NCBI RefSeq assembly: GCF_034541975.1
Contig: NZ_JAVYJM010000001.1
Length of the DNA stretch: 64,000 bases
Origin: Dermacoccus abyssi
Lineage (GTDB): Bacteria > Actinomycetota > Actinomycetes > Actinomycetales > Dermatophilaceae
Reading direction: 5' to 3' (one strand)
The notes below the pieces were generated by a model, which worked only from the letters and a program-made list of their open reading frames with translations, was not told where the DNA came from and searched no databases. Of this stretch, positions 41,100-50,013 are shown piece after piece (position 1 is the first letter of the stretch; the number at the start of each line of letters is the position of its first letter). Made by a program: the position numbers and the translations under genes.

Positions 41100-42143
41100 A
41101 TGTCCGAGAACACTTCGCCCCTCGTGGCGGGCCAGGAGCGCCCGCACATCCTGTCCGGAATGCAGCCCACGTCAGATTCGCTGCACCTCGGTAACTACCT
41201 CGGGGCGCAGGTCAACTGGGTGACGTTGCAGCAGAACTACACTCCGTACTTCTGTGTCGTCGACCTTCACGCCCTCACGGTCAACCCCGATCCGACGCAG
41301 CTGCGTGAGCGCACCTACGCGACGGCGGCGCAGTACCTCGCCGGTGGAATCGACCCCGAACGTTCCGCCGTCTTCGTCCAGAGCCACGTCCGTGAGCACG
41401 CAGAGCTCGCCTGGGTGCTCAACTGCATCACCGGCTTCGGCGAAGCCGGGCGCATGACGCAGTTCAAGGACAAGGCCGGCAAGCGCGGCCAGGAGAACAC
41501 GAGCGTCGGCCTGTTCACCTACCCCGTGCTCATGGCCGCCGACATCCTGCTCTACGACGCGCAGGCCGTGCCGGTGGGGGAGGACCAGCGGCAGCACCTC
41601 GAGCTCACGCGCAACCTGGCGCAGCGCTTCAACTCGCGCTTCGGTGAGACCTTCGTCGTGCCGGAGCCGTACATCCCCGAGGGCACGGCCAAGGTGATGT
41701 CGCTGCAGGATCCGACGAAGAAGATGAGCAAGTCGGACGAGGACCCCAAGGCCTCGATCAGCATGCTCGACGAGCCGAAGGTCAACCTCAAGAAGATCAA
41801 GTCCGCCGTCACGGACCTCGACAACAACGTCGCGTTCGACCCGGAGAACAAGCCGGGCATCGCCAACCTCCTGCGCATCCACTCGGCGCTCTCGGGCGAG
41901 AGCATCGACGTCCTCGTCGAGCGCTTCGCCGGTGAGAACAAGTACGGCGCACTCAAGGGTGAGGTCGCCGACGTGGTCACGTCGGTGCAGGGCCCGTTCC
42001 GCGAGCGTTACCTCACGTACATGGATGACCGCGCGGAGCTCGACCGTGTGCTCGCGCAGGGCGCCGAGCGCGCACGTGAGGTTGCCTCGGCCACGCTCGC
42101 CAGGGCGTACGACGCAGTCGGGCTCGTCCCGGCAGCCCGCTGA
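41100..42143 (+). CDS. trpS: Tryptophanyl-tRNA synthetase
   Basis: Class I aminoacyl-tRNA synthetase charging tRNA-Trp. The 347-residue product shows I-L-S-G-M-Q-P-T-S-D-S-L-H-L-G-N-Y-L-G (the HIGH-like region with L-H-L-G-N), Y-P-V-L-M-A-A-D-I-L, V-P-V-G-E-D-Q-R-Q-H, and the K-M-S-K-S loop. Length and motif order are normal for the family. The ATG at 41100 gives a short family-like N-terminus; an in-frame upstream extension to 41046 is not conserved sequence. It is followed 11 bp later by a 2H phosphoesterase gene. Confidence 0.97.
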   Translation: MSENTSPLVAGQERPHILSGMQPTSDSLHLGNYLGAQVNWVTLQQNYTPYFCVVDLHALTVNPDPTQLRERTYATAAQYLAGGIDPERSAVFVQSHVREHAELAWVLNCITGFGEAGRMTQFKDKAGKRGQENTSVGLFTYPVLMAADILLYDAQAVPVGEDQRQHLELTRNLAQRFNSRFGETFVVPEPYIPEGTAKVMSLQDPTKKMSKSDEDPKASISMLDEPKVNLKKIKSAVTDLDNNVAFDPENKPGIANLLRIHSALSGESIDVLVERFAGENKYGALKGEVADVVTSVQGPFRERYLTYMDDRAELDRVLAQGAERAREVASATLARAYDAVGLVPAAR

Positions 42144-42154
42144 GGAGCGAGGTC

Positions 42155-42676
42155 GTGAAGACCGTCGGCGTCTCGATCGCCGTCCCGGAGCCCTACTTCT
42201 CGGCGCTGCAGCAGATGCGCCGGGACGTTGGCGACCCGCAGGCCGACGCAGTCCCGCCGCACGTCACGCTCATGCCCCCGACGGACCTGGGGGAGCAGGG
42301 CGAAACGACCCTAGAGGCGCTCTCGGCCCACCTGCGTGACGTGGCTGCGCGCACCGAGCCGTTCGAGATGATCCTTCGTGGCACGGGCACGTTCCGGCCC
42401 GTCTCCCCGGTGGTCTTCGTCCAACTCGCGCAGGGCGTCAGCAGTTGCGAGCTGCTCGAAGCCGCAGTGCGCAGCGGCCCTGTCGAGCGACCACTCGAGT
42501 TCCGCTATCACCCGCACGTCACGATCGCCCACCACCTCGACGAGGAGGCCCTGGACCGGGCGTTCGAGGAGAACAAGCACTTCGAAGCGAGCTTCGTCGT
42601 CGACGCTTTCCACCTCTACCTGCAGGACGAGGACGGCGTGTGGGCCCCGGTGGAGCGATTCGCCCTCGAGGGCTGA
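42155..42676 (+). CDS. 2'-5' RNA ligase / 2H phosphoesterase family protein
   Basis: A 173-residue two-histidine phosphoesterase with the two H-x-T motifs at residues 36-38 (P-H-V-T-L) and 120-122 (P-H-V-T-I), which form the active site for RNA or cyclic-phosphate substrates. The natural substrate in actinobacteria is unknown. The GTG at 42155 follows the trpS stop by 11 bp with a GAGCGAGG sequence upstream, so it is likely co-transcribed with trpS, a common actinobacterial arrangement. Confidence 0.86.
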   Translation: MKTVGVSIAVPEPYFSALQQMRRDVGDPQADAVPPHVTLMPPTDLGEQGETTLEALSAHLRDVAARTEPFEMILRGTGTFRPVSPVVFVQLAQGVSSCELLEAAVRSGPVERPLEFRYHPHVTIAHHLDEEALDRAFEENKHFEASFVVDAFHLYLQDEDGVWAPVERFALEG

Positions 42677-42788
42677 TCCACTCCCAGGGCTCTTTCAGCC
42701 TCTTCGTGGCTCACTCACCGATCAGTGGAATGGGTCACAATTTGCTTGCGGTGGGAACCCCGGCCGTCCCCGGCGTGTTTCAGGGGCG

Positions 42789-42794
42789 TAAAGT
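42789..42794 (+). promoter_or_regulatory. -10 box (TAAAGT) for leaderless sdhC
   Basis: TAAAGT, then 7 nt (GCCCTGC), then the GTG start of sdhC. There is no ribosome-binding site before this GTG, which supports both the start choice and leaderless expression of the sdh operon. Confidence 0.55.
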
Positions 42795-42801
42795 GCCCTG
42801 C

Positions 42802-43509
42802 GTGGCAACGAATACTCTCCCCGCGAAGCGGACCGGCAAGGCTGGGAGCACCATCTTCCTGAAGACCCTCATGGCGGGTTCGGGAATCTTCTTTGTGCTC
42901 TTCGTCCTCGGGCATATGTACGGCAACCTCAAGCTCCTCGTGGGCGAGAGCGCGTTCAACGAATATGCCCATCACCTGCGCACGATCGGTGAGCCGATGC
43001 TCCCGCACCGTGGCGCACTCATCCTCGCCGAGGTGCTCCTCGTGCTCGCGCTCGTCGCGCACGTGTACTCGGCTGTCAAGCTCTGGCAGCGCTCGGGCAA
43101 GGCCCGTTCGCAGCGGTACGCCGTGAAGAAGTCCGGCGTGGGCGGCATCGAGGGCATCTCCGCACCGACGATGCGCTGGGGCGGGCTCTTCCTCCTGCTG
43201 TTCGTGGTCTTCCACCTCATCCAGTTCACCCTCCCCAAGGTGAACTTCGACGGTGGTACGACCGAGAACCCCTACCGACTCGTGCACGACAGCTTCCAGC
43301 TGTGGTGGGTCGCCCTCATCTACGTCCTCGCGATGGTGGCCCTCGGCATGCACCTCATGCACGGCATCTGGAGCGCCTCGCAGACGCTGGGCCTCACGGG
43401 CACCCCGTCGGCTCGCAAGAACGCGAAGCTCGTGTCGCACGCCGTTGCGGCGATCGTCGTCATCGGCTTCCTGATTCCGCCGCTTGCCATCCTCTTCGGC
43501 ATCATCTGA
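42802..43509 (+). CDS. sdhC: Succinate dehydrogenase cytochrome b subunit (type B)
   Basis: Membrane anchor of complex II, passing electrons from the iron-sulfur subunit to menaquinone. The 235-residue product has five hydrophobic segments and conserved histidines in them (G-H-M-Y-G-N, H-L-R-T-I-G-E, H-V-Y-S-A-V, F-H-L-I-Q, H-L-M-H-G-I-W), as expected for a single-chain, two-heme type-B cytochrome. The GTG at 42802 is preferred because it is leaderless-spaced and begins at the family N-terminus. sdhA follows after 21 bp. Confidence 0.93.
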   Translation: MATNTLPAKRTGKAGSTIFLKTLMAGSGIFFVLFVLGHMYGNLKLLVGESAFNEYAHHLRTIGEPMLPHRGALILAEVLLVLALVAHVYSAVKLWQRSGKARSQRYAVKKSGVGGIEGISAPTMRWGGLFLLLFVVFHLIQFTLPKVNFDGGTTENPYRLVHDSFQLWWVALIYVLAMVALGMHLMHGIWSASQTLGLTGTPSARKNAKLVSHAVAAIVVIGFLIPPLAILFGII

Positions 43510-43530
43510 GCTAGGAGAGACACGAGAAAC

Positions 43531-45588
43531 ATGAGTACTCCCATGGATGAGCAGACCACCACTTCGGCCAAGCGCAACGACGCTGCCGCCTTCTTCACCG
43601 AGGGCGCGCCGATCCGCGACACCAAGGCGCCGGACGTCGACATCGCGCAGATGTGGACCCAGCACAAGTTCTCGAACAAGCTCGTCAACCCGGCCAACCG
43701 CCGCAAGCTGAACGTCATCATCGTCGGCACCGGCCTCGCCGGTGCGTCGGCGGCCGCCACGATGGGTGAGGCCGGCTACAACATCAAGACGTTCTTCTAC
43801 CAGGACTCGGCCCGTCGCGCGCACTCCATCGCCGCGCAGGGGGGCATCAACGCCGCGAAGAACTACAACGACGACGGTGACTCCACGTACCGCCTCTTCT
43901 ACGACACGGTCAAGGGTGGCGACTACCGTAGCCGCGAGACCAACGTCTACCGCCTCGCCGAGGTGAGCACGAACATCATCGACCAGTGCGTCGCCCAGGG
44001 TGTTCCGTTCGCCCGCGAGTACGGCGGTCTGCTCGACAACCGTTCGTTCGGTGGTGTGCAGGTGGCGCGTACGTTCTACGCCGCGGGCCAGACCGGCCAG
44101 CAGCTCCTCATCGGCGCCTACCAGGCCATGGAGCGCCAGGTGGCCAAGGGCACGGTCAAGGAGTACAAGCGCCACGAGATGCTCGAGGTCATCATCAAGG
44201 ACGGCCGTGCGCGCGGCATCGTGGCGCGCGACATGGTCACCGGTGAGATCGAGACGCACCTGGCTGACGTCGTCGTGCTCGCCACGGGCGGCTACGGCAA
44301 CGTCTTCTTCCTGTCGACCAACGCGATGGGCTGCAACATCACGGCTCCGTGGCGCGCGCACCGCAAGGGCGCCTACTTCGGCAACCCCTGCTACACGCAG
44401 ATCCACCCCACCTGCATCCCCGTCTCCGGCGACCACCAGTCGAAGCTGACGCTGATGTCGGAGTCGCTGCGTAACGACGGTCGCATCTGGGTGCCGAAGA
44501 ACGAAGCCGACTGCGACAAGGACCCGCGCGACATCCCCGAGGACGCGCGCGACTACTACCTTGAGCGCATCTACCCGGCCTTCGGAAACCTCGTGCCGCG
44601 TGACATCGCCTCGCGCCAGGCCAAGAACATGTGCGACGAGGGCCGCGGCGTCGGCCCGCTCGTCGACGAGGTCGACGAGCACGGCAACAAGCGTCAGATG
44701 CGACGCGGTGTGTACCTCGACTTCACGGCTGCCATGGAGCGCATGGGCGAGGCCGCCGTCAAGGAGAAGTACGGCAACCTGTTCGACATGTACGCGCGGA
44801 TCACGGGTGAGGACCCGTACAAGACGCCGATGCGTATCTACCCGGCCGTGCACTACACGATGGGTGGCCTGTGGGTCGACTACGACCTGCAGACGTCGAT
44901 CACCGGCCTGTACTGCACGGGTGAGGCGAACTTCTCCGACCACGGTGCCAACCGTCTCGGTGCGAGCTCGCTCATGCAGTGCCTCGCGGACGGCTACTTC
45001 GTCCTGCCGAACACGATCCGCAACTACCTCGCCGACGGCCCGTTCGAGCCGATTACGGACGACGACCCGGCCGTGCTCGAGGCCCGTCGCGCCGTCGAGG
45101 ACCGCATCCAGAAGTTCCTCTCCATCAACGGTGAGCGCACGGTCGACAGCTTCCACAAGGAGCTCGGTCGCATCATGTGGGAGTACTGCGGCATGGAGCG
45201 CACGGAGGAGGGCCTGACGAAGGCCATCGGCCTCATCCGTGACCTCAAGAAGGAGTTCTGGAGCAACGTCAAGGTGCTCGGCACGGCCGACACCCTCAAC
45301 CAGTCGCTCGAGAAGGCCGGCCGCGTGGCCGACTTCCTCGAGCTGGGCGAACTCATGTGCATCGACGCGCTGCACCGCCGCGAATCCTGTGGTGGTCACT
45401 TCCGCGCCGAGAGCCAGACCGAGGACGGAGAGGCACTGCGTCACGACGACGAGTTCGCCTACGTCGCGGCCTGGGAGTACGCGGGTATGGACGGGGACGA
45501 CTCCGACGGAGCCCCCCAGCACCCCGTGCTGCACAAGGAAGACCTCGTCTACAAGTTCATCGAACTGAAGCAGCGGAGCTACAAGTGA
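43531..45588 (+). CDS. sdhA: Succinate dehydrogenase flavoprotein subunit
   Basis: Catalytic subunit oxidising succinate to fumarate with covalently bound FAD. The 685-residue product contains I-I-V-G-T-G-L-A-G-A-S-A-A for FAD, A-H-S-I-A-A-Q-G-G-I-N with the FAD-linking His, Q-I-H-P-T-C-I-P at the active site, and G-A-N-R-L-G-A-S-S-L. The N-terminal 45 residues before the FAD domain and the sequence M-W-T-Q-H-K are typical of the type-B (menaquinone-linked) SdhA/FrdA group. AGGAGA precedes the ATG. Its stop overlaps sdhB by GTGA. Confidence 0.97.
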   Translation: MSTPMDEQTTTSAKRNDAAAFFTEGAPIRDTKAPDVDIAQMWTQHKFSNKLVNPANRRKLNVIIVGTGLAGASAAATMGEAGYNIKTFFYQDSARRAHSIAAQGGINAAKNYNDDGDSTYRLFYDTVKGGDYRSRETNVYRLAEVSTNIIDQCVAQGVPFAREYGGLLDNRSFGGVQVARTFYAAGQTGQQLLIGAYQAMERQVAKGTVKEYKRHEMLEVIIKDGRARGIVARDMVTGEIETHLADVVVLATGGYGNVFFLSTNAMGCNITAPWRAHRKGAYFGNPCYTQIHPTCIPVSGDHQSKLTLMSESLRNDGRIWVPKNEADCDKDPRDIPEDARDYYLERIYPAFGNLVPRDIASRQAKNMCDEGRGVGPLVDEVDEHGNKRQMRRGVYLDFTAAMERMGEAAVKEKYGNLFDMYARITGEDPYKTPMRIYPAVHYTMGGLWVDYDLQTSITGLYCTGEANFSDHGANRLGASSLMQCLADGYFVLPNTIRNYLADGPFEPITDDDPAVLEARRAVEDRIQKFLSINGERTVDSFHKELGRIMWEYCGMERTEEGLTKAIGLIRDLKKEFWSNVKVLGTADTLNQSLEKAGRVADFLELGELMCIDALHRRESCGGHFRAESQTEDGEALRHDDEFAYVAAWEYAGMDGDDSDGAPQHPVLHKEDLVYKFIELKQRSYK

Positions 45589-46325
45589 ACCTCACTCTCA
45601 AGATCTGGCGTCAGGACAACGCAGCTACCGCCGGGCGTTTCGAGACCTACAAGGTTTCGGACATCAGCGAGGACATGTCGTTCCTCGAGATGCTCGACGT
45701 GCTCAACGAGCAGCTGCAGGCCGAGGGCACGGAGCCGATCGCGTTCGACTCCGACTGCCGCGAAGGCATCTGTGGCATGTGCGGAATGATGATCTCGGGT
45801 ATGGCCCACGGCCCCGAGGTCACCACGACGTGCCAGTTGCACATGCGCTCGTTCAGCGATGGCGAGGAAATCACCATCGAGCCGTGGCGCGCCGACGCGT
45901 TCCCGGTCGTGCGTGACCTCGTCGTCGACCGCAGCGCGTTCGACCGCATCATCCAGGCCGGTGGCTACATCTCGGTCAACACCGGTGCTGCCCCCGAGGC
46001 GCACTCGGTGCCCGTGCCGAAGCCGCAGGCGGACCGCGCGTTCGACACCGCGAAGTGCATCGGCTGTGGCGCGTGCGTCGCGGCCTGCCCGAACGCATCG
46101 GGAATGCTCTTCATGGGTGCCAAGATCACGCACCTGGGCGAGTTGCCGCAGGGGCAGCCCGAGCGCGACGCCCGCGTCGTGTCGATGGTCAACCAGCACG
46201 ATCACGAGGGCTTCGGCGGGTGCACGAACATCGGCGAGTGCGCCGCGGCGTGCCCGAAGGAGATTCCGCTCGACGTCATCAGCCAGCTGAACAAGGACTT
46301 CCGTTCGGCCAAGGCTCGTCACTGA
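45585..46325 (+). CDS. sdhB: Succinate dehydrogenase iron-sulfur subunit
   Basis: Electron-transfer subunit of complex II. The 246-residue product has the [2Fe-2S] ligands in C-R-E-G-I-C-G-M-C-G plus a later Cys (T-T-C-Q-L), and two cysteine clusters for the other centres (C-I-G-C-G-A-C-V-A-A-C-P and C-T-N-I-G-E-C-A-A-A-C-P). The start is a GTG overlapping the sdhA stop. A hairpin terminator follows 14 bp after the TGA. Confidence 0.97.
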   Translation: MNLTLKIWRQDNAATAGRFETYKVSDISEDMSFLEMLDVLNEQLQAEGTEPIAFDSDCREGICGMCGMMISGMAHGPEVTTTCQLHMRSFSDGEEITIEPWRADAFPVVRDLVVDRSAFDRIIQAGGYISVNTGAAPEAHSVPVPKPQADRAFDTAKCIGCGACVAACPNASGMLFMGAKITHLGELPQGQPERDARVVSMVNQHDHEGFGGCTNIGECAAACPKEIPLDVISQLNKDFRSAKARH

Positions 46326-46339
46326 CGGACGACCGCCTC

Positions 46340-46377
46340 AGGTGACCCCACTGCCCTTGAGGGTGGTGGGGTCACCT
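46340..46377 (+). terminator. Hairpin terminator of the sdhCAB operon
   Basis: A 17-bp perfect stem (AGGTGACCCCACTGCCC and its complement) with a 4-nt TTGA loop, 14 bp past the sdhB stop. The larger perfect palindrome at 46390 begins 12 bp later. Confidence 0.85.
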
Positions 46378-46389
46378 GCGTTGTGGGCG

Positions 46390-46451
46390 CTGGTGCAGAT
46401 ATGTGGATGTGGCTGCGACATGTCGCAGCCACATCCACATATCTGCACCAG
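46390..46451. repeat. 62-bp perfect, spacer-less palindrome downstream of mgtA
   Basis: Each half is 31 bp and is the exact reverse complement of the other (left half starts CTGGTGCAGATATGTGG, centre GCGACATGTCGC). There is no central spacer. It lies 13 bp after the mgtA stop on the minus strand and 12 bp after the sdh terminator. It can form a hairpin of about 29 bp and may terminate mgtA transcription, but there is no U-tract on either side. Confidence 0.95.
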
Positions 46452-46464
46452 GGGAGGCGAGGGA

Positions 46465-47595
46465 TCAGGCAGCGCGGGCCCAGGCCGGACGGGTGACGTG
46501 ACCGTAGTAGTCGAGCAGCTTGTCCGTCATACCGGCCCAGGAGCGGTCAGCGACCTTCCGGACGGCCGAGTCCCCCATGCGCTCTCGCATGGCCTCGTCG
46601 GCGACGAGGGAACCCACGCTGCGTCGAAGGGCTCCTGGGGCTGACGGGTCGAAGAGCAGCCCCGTCACTCCCGGCTTCACGATGTCGAGCGGCCCGCCGG
46701 CCGCTGGCGCCACGACGGGCAGCCCGCTCGCCATCGCCTCCTGCAGCGTCTGACCGAAGGTTTCCTTCGTGCCGGTGTGGACGAAGACGTCGAAGCTCGC
46801 GTAGCTGCGCGCCAACGTCGCACCCTCCTGGCGGCGGAGGAAGTGTGCGTTCGGCAGGAGCCGTTCGAGGTCGTCGCGATCAGGGCCCTCACCGACGATG
46901 GCGATGCTGATGCCCGGCAGGCCGGCGATCTCCTCGAGACGGTGCAGTTCCTTCTCCGGTGCGAGTCGACCCACGTAACCCACGATCACCTCGCCGTTGG
47001 GCGCGAGTCGTTCACGCAGGGCGAGCACCTGGGGGTCGGTCTTGAGCGTGGCGTCGAACTGCGCCGTGTCGACCCCGCGACCCCACAGGGCAACGCGCGG
47101 TACGCCGTGTTCTGCCAACTCGGCAGTGGCTGCGCTGCTCGGCGCGAGCGTCAGATCCGCCAACGAGTGGAGGTGACGCACCCAGCGCCACGACGTGCGG
47201 TGCGCGAAGTCGCCCAGCACGCCACCGTGCTGGGCGACGTAGCTCGGCATGTCCGTCTGGTAGATCGCCACACTCGGGATCGCGAGGTTGCGTGCAGCGG
47301 CGAGCGCGCGGGCGCCGAGCCCGAACGGCGAGGCGGCGTGAACGACATCAGGTGCGAACTGCAGCAGGATCTGCTCGAGTTGCTTCGTCGGCAAGCCCAC
47401 GCGGAACGCGCGGACGGTGACGCTCGGCACCGTCTTCACGGCGAACCCGAGATAGTTCGACGGCGCAGGGCCGGGGCACACGACGAGCACCTCGTGGCCA
47501 CCCTGAGCAGCGAGGCAGTCGAGCACCCGGCAGACACTCGTGGTGACGCCGTTGAGGGTGGGAAGGAACGACTCGGTCACGATGGCGATGCGCAC
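46465..47595 (-). CDS. mgtA: GDP-mannose-dependent alpha-mannosyltransferase (MgtA/PimB-like, GT4)
   Basis: A 376-residue GT-B enzyme that is recognisably close to the actinobacterial MgtA group, which adds mannose from GDP-mannose to a glycolipid (lipomannan-type) acceptor. Key segments are R-I-A-I-V-T-E-S-F-L-P-T-L-N-G-V-T, P-D-V-V-H-A-A-S-P, V-A-I-Y-Q-T-D-M-P, W-G-R-G-V-D, V-G-Y-V-G-R-L-A-P-E-K and F-V-H-T-G-T-K-E-T-F-G-Q-T-L-Q-E. The GTG at 47595 is the family start; the frame remains open far upstream over neighbouring genes, but that is not coding. It diverges from the mannose-1-phosphate guanylyltransferase gene, which fits a shared mannosylation role. Confidence 0.88.
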   Translation of the reverse strand: MRIAIVTESFLPTLNGVTTSVCRVLDCLAAQGGHEVLVVCPGPAPSNYLGFAVKTVPSVTVRAFRVGLPTKQLEQILLQFAPDVVHAASPFGLGARALAAARNLAIPSVAIYQTDMPSYVAQHGGVLGDFAHRTSWRWVRHLHSLADLTLAPSSAATAELAEHGVPRVALWGRGVDTAQFDATLKTDPQVLALRERLAPNGEVIVGYVGRLAPEKELHRLEEIAGLPGISIAIVGEGPDRDDLERLLPNAHFLRRQEGATLARSYASFDVFVHTGTKETFGQTLQEAMASGLPVVAPAAGGPLDIVKPGVTGLLFDPSAPGALRRSVGSLVADEAMRERMGDSAVRKVADRSWAGMTDKLLDYYGHVTRPAWARAA

Positions 47596-47729
47596 ATGCT
47601 CATGACAGCCCTGTGACGTGGCGCGTGCTTGGCGAAGGGATGAACGATGAGCGCACCGGAAGGTGATCGGCACGTGAACCCGCCTGAGCTCATCGGTAGG
47701 CCTGAAGCGGGGTTCTATGCCGAGTCCAT

Positions 47730-47735
47730 TACCGT
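47730..47735 (+). promoter_or_regulatory. -10 box (TACCGT) for leaderless manC
   Basis: TACCGT, then 7 nt (TAGGCCC), then the ATG at 47743, with no ribosome-binding site. It lies in the 147-bp divergent region between mgtA and manC. Confidence 0.5.
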
Positions 47736-47742
47736 TAGGCCC

Positions 47743-48849
47743 ATGCACGAAGCGCAGCACGGTCCGATTCCAGGTTTCTGGGGCGTCATTCCTGCCGGGG
47801 GCTCCGGCACGCGCCTGTGGCCCCTCTCGCGGGCCAACTCGCCCAAGTTCCTGCACGACCTCACGGGTTCGGGTCGCTCGCTCCTTCAGGGCACGGTCGA
47901 CCGCCTCAAGCCGCTGTGCGGCAACAACCTGCTCATCGTGACCGGTGCGGCGCACGCCGAGGCCGTGCGCGAGCAACTCAGCGAACTCGGTGACGACGAC
48001 CTGCTCGTCGAGCCCAGCCCGCGCGAATCGATGCCCGCCATCGGGCTCGCCGCGGCCATCCTCGCCCAGCGCGACCCCGACGCGGTTCTCGGCTCGTTCG
48101 CCGCCGACCAGGTCGTCGGCGGCACCGACATCTTCGAGGCCACCGTGCGCCAAGCCGTCGAGGTGGCGCGCCACGACTACCTCGTCACCGTCGCCATCAA
48201 GCCCACCTACCCGTCCACCGGATTCGGCTACATCCGGGCGGGCGCGAACCTGCGCATCGAAGGCGCCCCCGACGCGACGATCGTCAAGGCCTTCGTCGAG
48301 AAGCCCGACGGCCCCACGGCGCAGGCCTACGTCGCCGTCGGCGAGTACTCCTGGAACGCTGGCATGTTCGTCGTCAAGGCCGCAACGCTCATGCAGATGA
48401 TCGAGGATTACCAGCCCCGCCTGGCCGAGTACCTGCGGATCATCGCCGCCAACCCCTTCCGTCTCGCCGAGCTGTGGCCGCGCCTGACGAAGATCGCCAT
48501 CGACAACGCCATCGCCGAGCCCGCCGCCGTCGACGGTCGCGTTGCCACCGTTCCGGGAGATTTCTCCTGGGACGATGTCGGCGACTTCGCGTCCCTCGCG
48601 TCGCTGCTCGTCGAATCGGCGGATGCGCCCGGCGTCAAGGTGCTCGGTGAGAGCGAACTCGTCGTCATGCAGGACGCGACGGGCGTCGTGGCTCCACGCT
48701 CCGGTCGAACCGTCGTCGCCATGGGCCTCGAGGACGTCGTCGTCGTCGACACCGTCGACGCCGTGCTCGTCACCACCCGCGAGCGGGCGCAGGACGTCAA
48801 GCAGGTCGTCGAACAGCTCAAACTGACGGGCCGCGAAGACCTCACCTGA
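47743..48849 (+). CDS. manC: Mannose-1-phosphate guanylyltransferase
   Basis: Makes GDP-mannose from GTP and mannose-1-phosphate for cell-envelope mannosylation. The 368-residue product starts with F-W-G-V-I-P-A-G-G-S-G-T-R-L-W-P-L-S-R-A-N-S-P-K, the pyrophosphorylase signature, and has E-P-S-P-R-E-S-M-P-A-I, G-S-F-A-A-D-Q-V, G-F-G-Y-I and F-V-E-K-P-D. It ends before the cupin isomerase domain of bifunctional ManC/AlgA proteins, so it is the single-domain type. The ATG at 47743 is chosen for its leaderless -10 box; the open frame upstream to 47647 is not conserved. Confidence 0.93.
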   Translation: MHEAQHGPIPGFWGVIPAGGSGTRLWPLSRANSPKFLHDLTGSGRSLLQGTVDRLKPLCGNNLLIVTGAAHAEAVREQLSELGDDDLLVEPSPRESMPAIGLAAAILAQRDPDAVLGSFAADQVVGGTDIFEATVRQAVEVARHDYLVTVAIKPTYPSTGFGYIRAGANLRIEGAPDATIVKAFVEKPDGPTAQAYVAVGEYSWNAGMFVVKAATLMQMIEDYQPRLAEYLRIIAANPFRLAELWPRLTKIAIDNAIAEPAAVDGRVATVPGDFSWDDVGDFASLASLLVESADAPGVKVLGESELVVMQDATGVVAPRSGRTVVAMGLEDVVVVDTVDAVLVTTRERAQDVKQVVEQLKLTGREDLT

Positions 48850-48882
48850 TCCACCGAGTGGAGCCACACGCGGCCGTTCGGG

Positions 48883-48888
48883 GACAAT
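48883..48888 (+). promoter_or_regulatory. -10-like box (GACAAT) for leaderless pyrD
   Basis: GACAAT, then 6 nt (GAACGT), then the pyrD ATG; no ribosome-binding site is present. The first base departs from TANNNT. Confidence 0.42.
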
Positions 48889-48894
48889 GAACGT

Positions 48895-50013
48895 ATGAAC
48901 TTCGATCTCGACGCCGTCCGCCGAGCGACCCTCACCCACGGGTACGAGCGCGCCATGCGCCCGGCCCTGTTCCGCATCGGCGGGGGAGACGCCGAGGCCG
49001 CACACCACGCGACCCTCCAGGCGATGGCGCAGTTCGGTTCGCTGCCCGCCGCCGGGCTCATCGCCGACGTCGTCGGAGCAGCCCTCGGCGCACCCGACGA
49101 CGCAGTGACGATCGCGGGGATCCGCTTCCCGGGCCGCGTCGGCCTCGCCGCCGGCGTCGACAAGGACGGCGTCGCCGTCACCTCCTGGGGCGCGCTGGGC
49201 TTCGGCCACGTCGAGGTCGGCACCGTCACCGCCGAGGCGCAACCAGGCAACCCGCAGCCGCGCCTGTTCCGCCTCAAGGCCAGTCACGGCCTCATCAACC
49301 GCATGGGGTTCAACAACGACGGCTCCCAGGCGCTCGCGGCCACACTGCGTCGCGCACGGTCGAGCGGCAACCTCTCCATTCCCGTCGGCGTCAGCCTCGG
49401 CAAGACGAAGACGACGCCCGTCGAGGAAGCCACACGCGACTACCTCACGTCGCTCGGGCGTCTCAGCGGCCTGGCTGACTACTTCGCCGTCAACGTCTCC
49501 AGCCCCAACACGCCCGGCCTGCGGACCCTGCAGGACAAGGCGCCGCTTCTCGAACTGCTCCAGTCGATCACCGCACGCGAGCGCAACCTCGCGGCCGAAC
49601 GCGGCGCGCGTCCCACGCCCGTCTTCGTCAAGATCGCCCCCGACCTCACCGAGGACGCCCTCGAGGATGTGCTCGAGGTGGCCCACGGCTCGGGTGTCTC
49701 CGGCCTGATCGCCACGAACACGACGCTCGCGCGTGACGGCCTCGCCCGCGCCGACCTCACCCTTGCGTCCGAGGCCGGCGGTCTCTCGGGCGCCCCGCTG
49801 ACGCGTCGCGCCCGCGAGGTCGTCGGGTTCCTCGCGAGCCGCACTCAGCTGCCCATCATCGGGGTCGGCGGCATCATGTCCGCCGACGACGGTCTCGCGC
49901 TCATGGACTCCGGTGCCGACCTGCTCCAGGTCTACAGCGGCTTCATCTACAAGGGGCCGGGCCTCGTGCGTGATCTCAACGAAGCCCTGCGCACGCGAGC
50001 CCGCCGCGGCTGA
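48895..50013 (+). CDS. pyrD: Dihydroorotate dehydrogenase, quinone-dependent (class 2)
   Basis: Fourth step of pyrimidine synthesis, oxidising dihydroorotate with FMN and passing electrons to the quinone pool at the membrane. The 372-residue length and the N-terminal helical region (first about 60 residues) are those of class 2. Motifs: F-P-G-R-V-G-L-A-A-G-V-D-K-D, G-H-V-E-V-G-T-V-T, N-R-M-G-F-N-N-D-G, V-N-V-S-S-P-N-T-P-G-L with the catalytic Ser, V-K-I-A-P-D-L and I-G-V-G-G-I. It is likely leaderless and is 45 bp after manC. Confidence 0.97.
   Translation: MNFDLDAVRRATLTHGYERAMRPALFRIGGGDAEAAHHATLQAMAQFGSLPAAGLIADVVGAALGAPDDAVTIAGIRFPGRVGLAAGVDKDGVAVTSWGALGFGHVEVGTVTAEAQPGNPQPRLFRLKASHGLINRMGFNNDGSQALAATLRRARSSGNLSIPVGVSLGKTKTTPVEEATRDYLTSLGRLSGLADYFAVNVSSPNTPGLRTLQDKAPLLELLQSITARERNLAAERGARPTPVFVKIAPDLTEDALEDVLEVAHGSGVSGLIATNTTLARDGLARADLTLASEAGGLSGAPLTRRAREVVGFLASRTQLPIIGVGGIMSADDGLALMDSGADLLQVYSGFIYKGPGLVRDLNEALRTRARRG

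Noticed and set aside
42715..45534. Very long minus-strand open frame (939 codons) opposite sdhCA
   Set aside because: It mirrors the codon bias of the sdh genes; its translation is low-complexity Val/Arg/Glu/Asp-rich sequence with no family resemblance.
46340..46451. Treating the sdh terminator and the 62-bp palindrome as one complex hairpin or an attachment site
   Set aside because: They are separated by 12 bp and share no sequence; no integrase or direct repeat is near.
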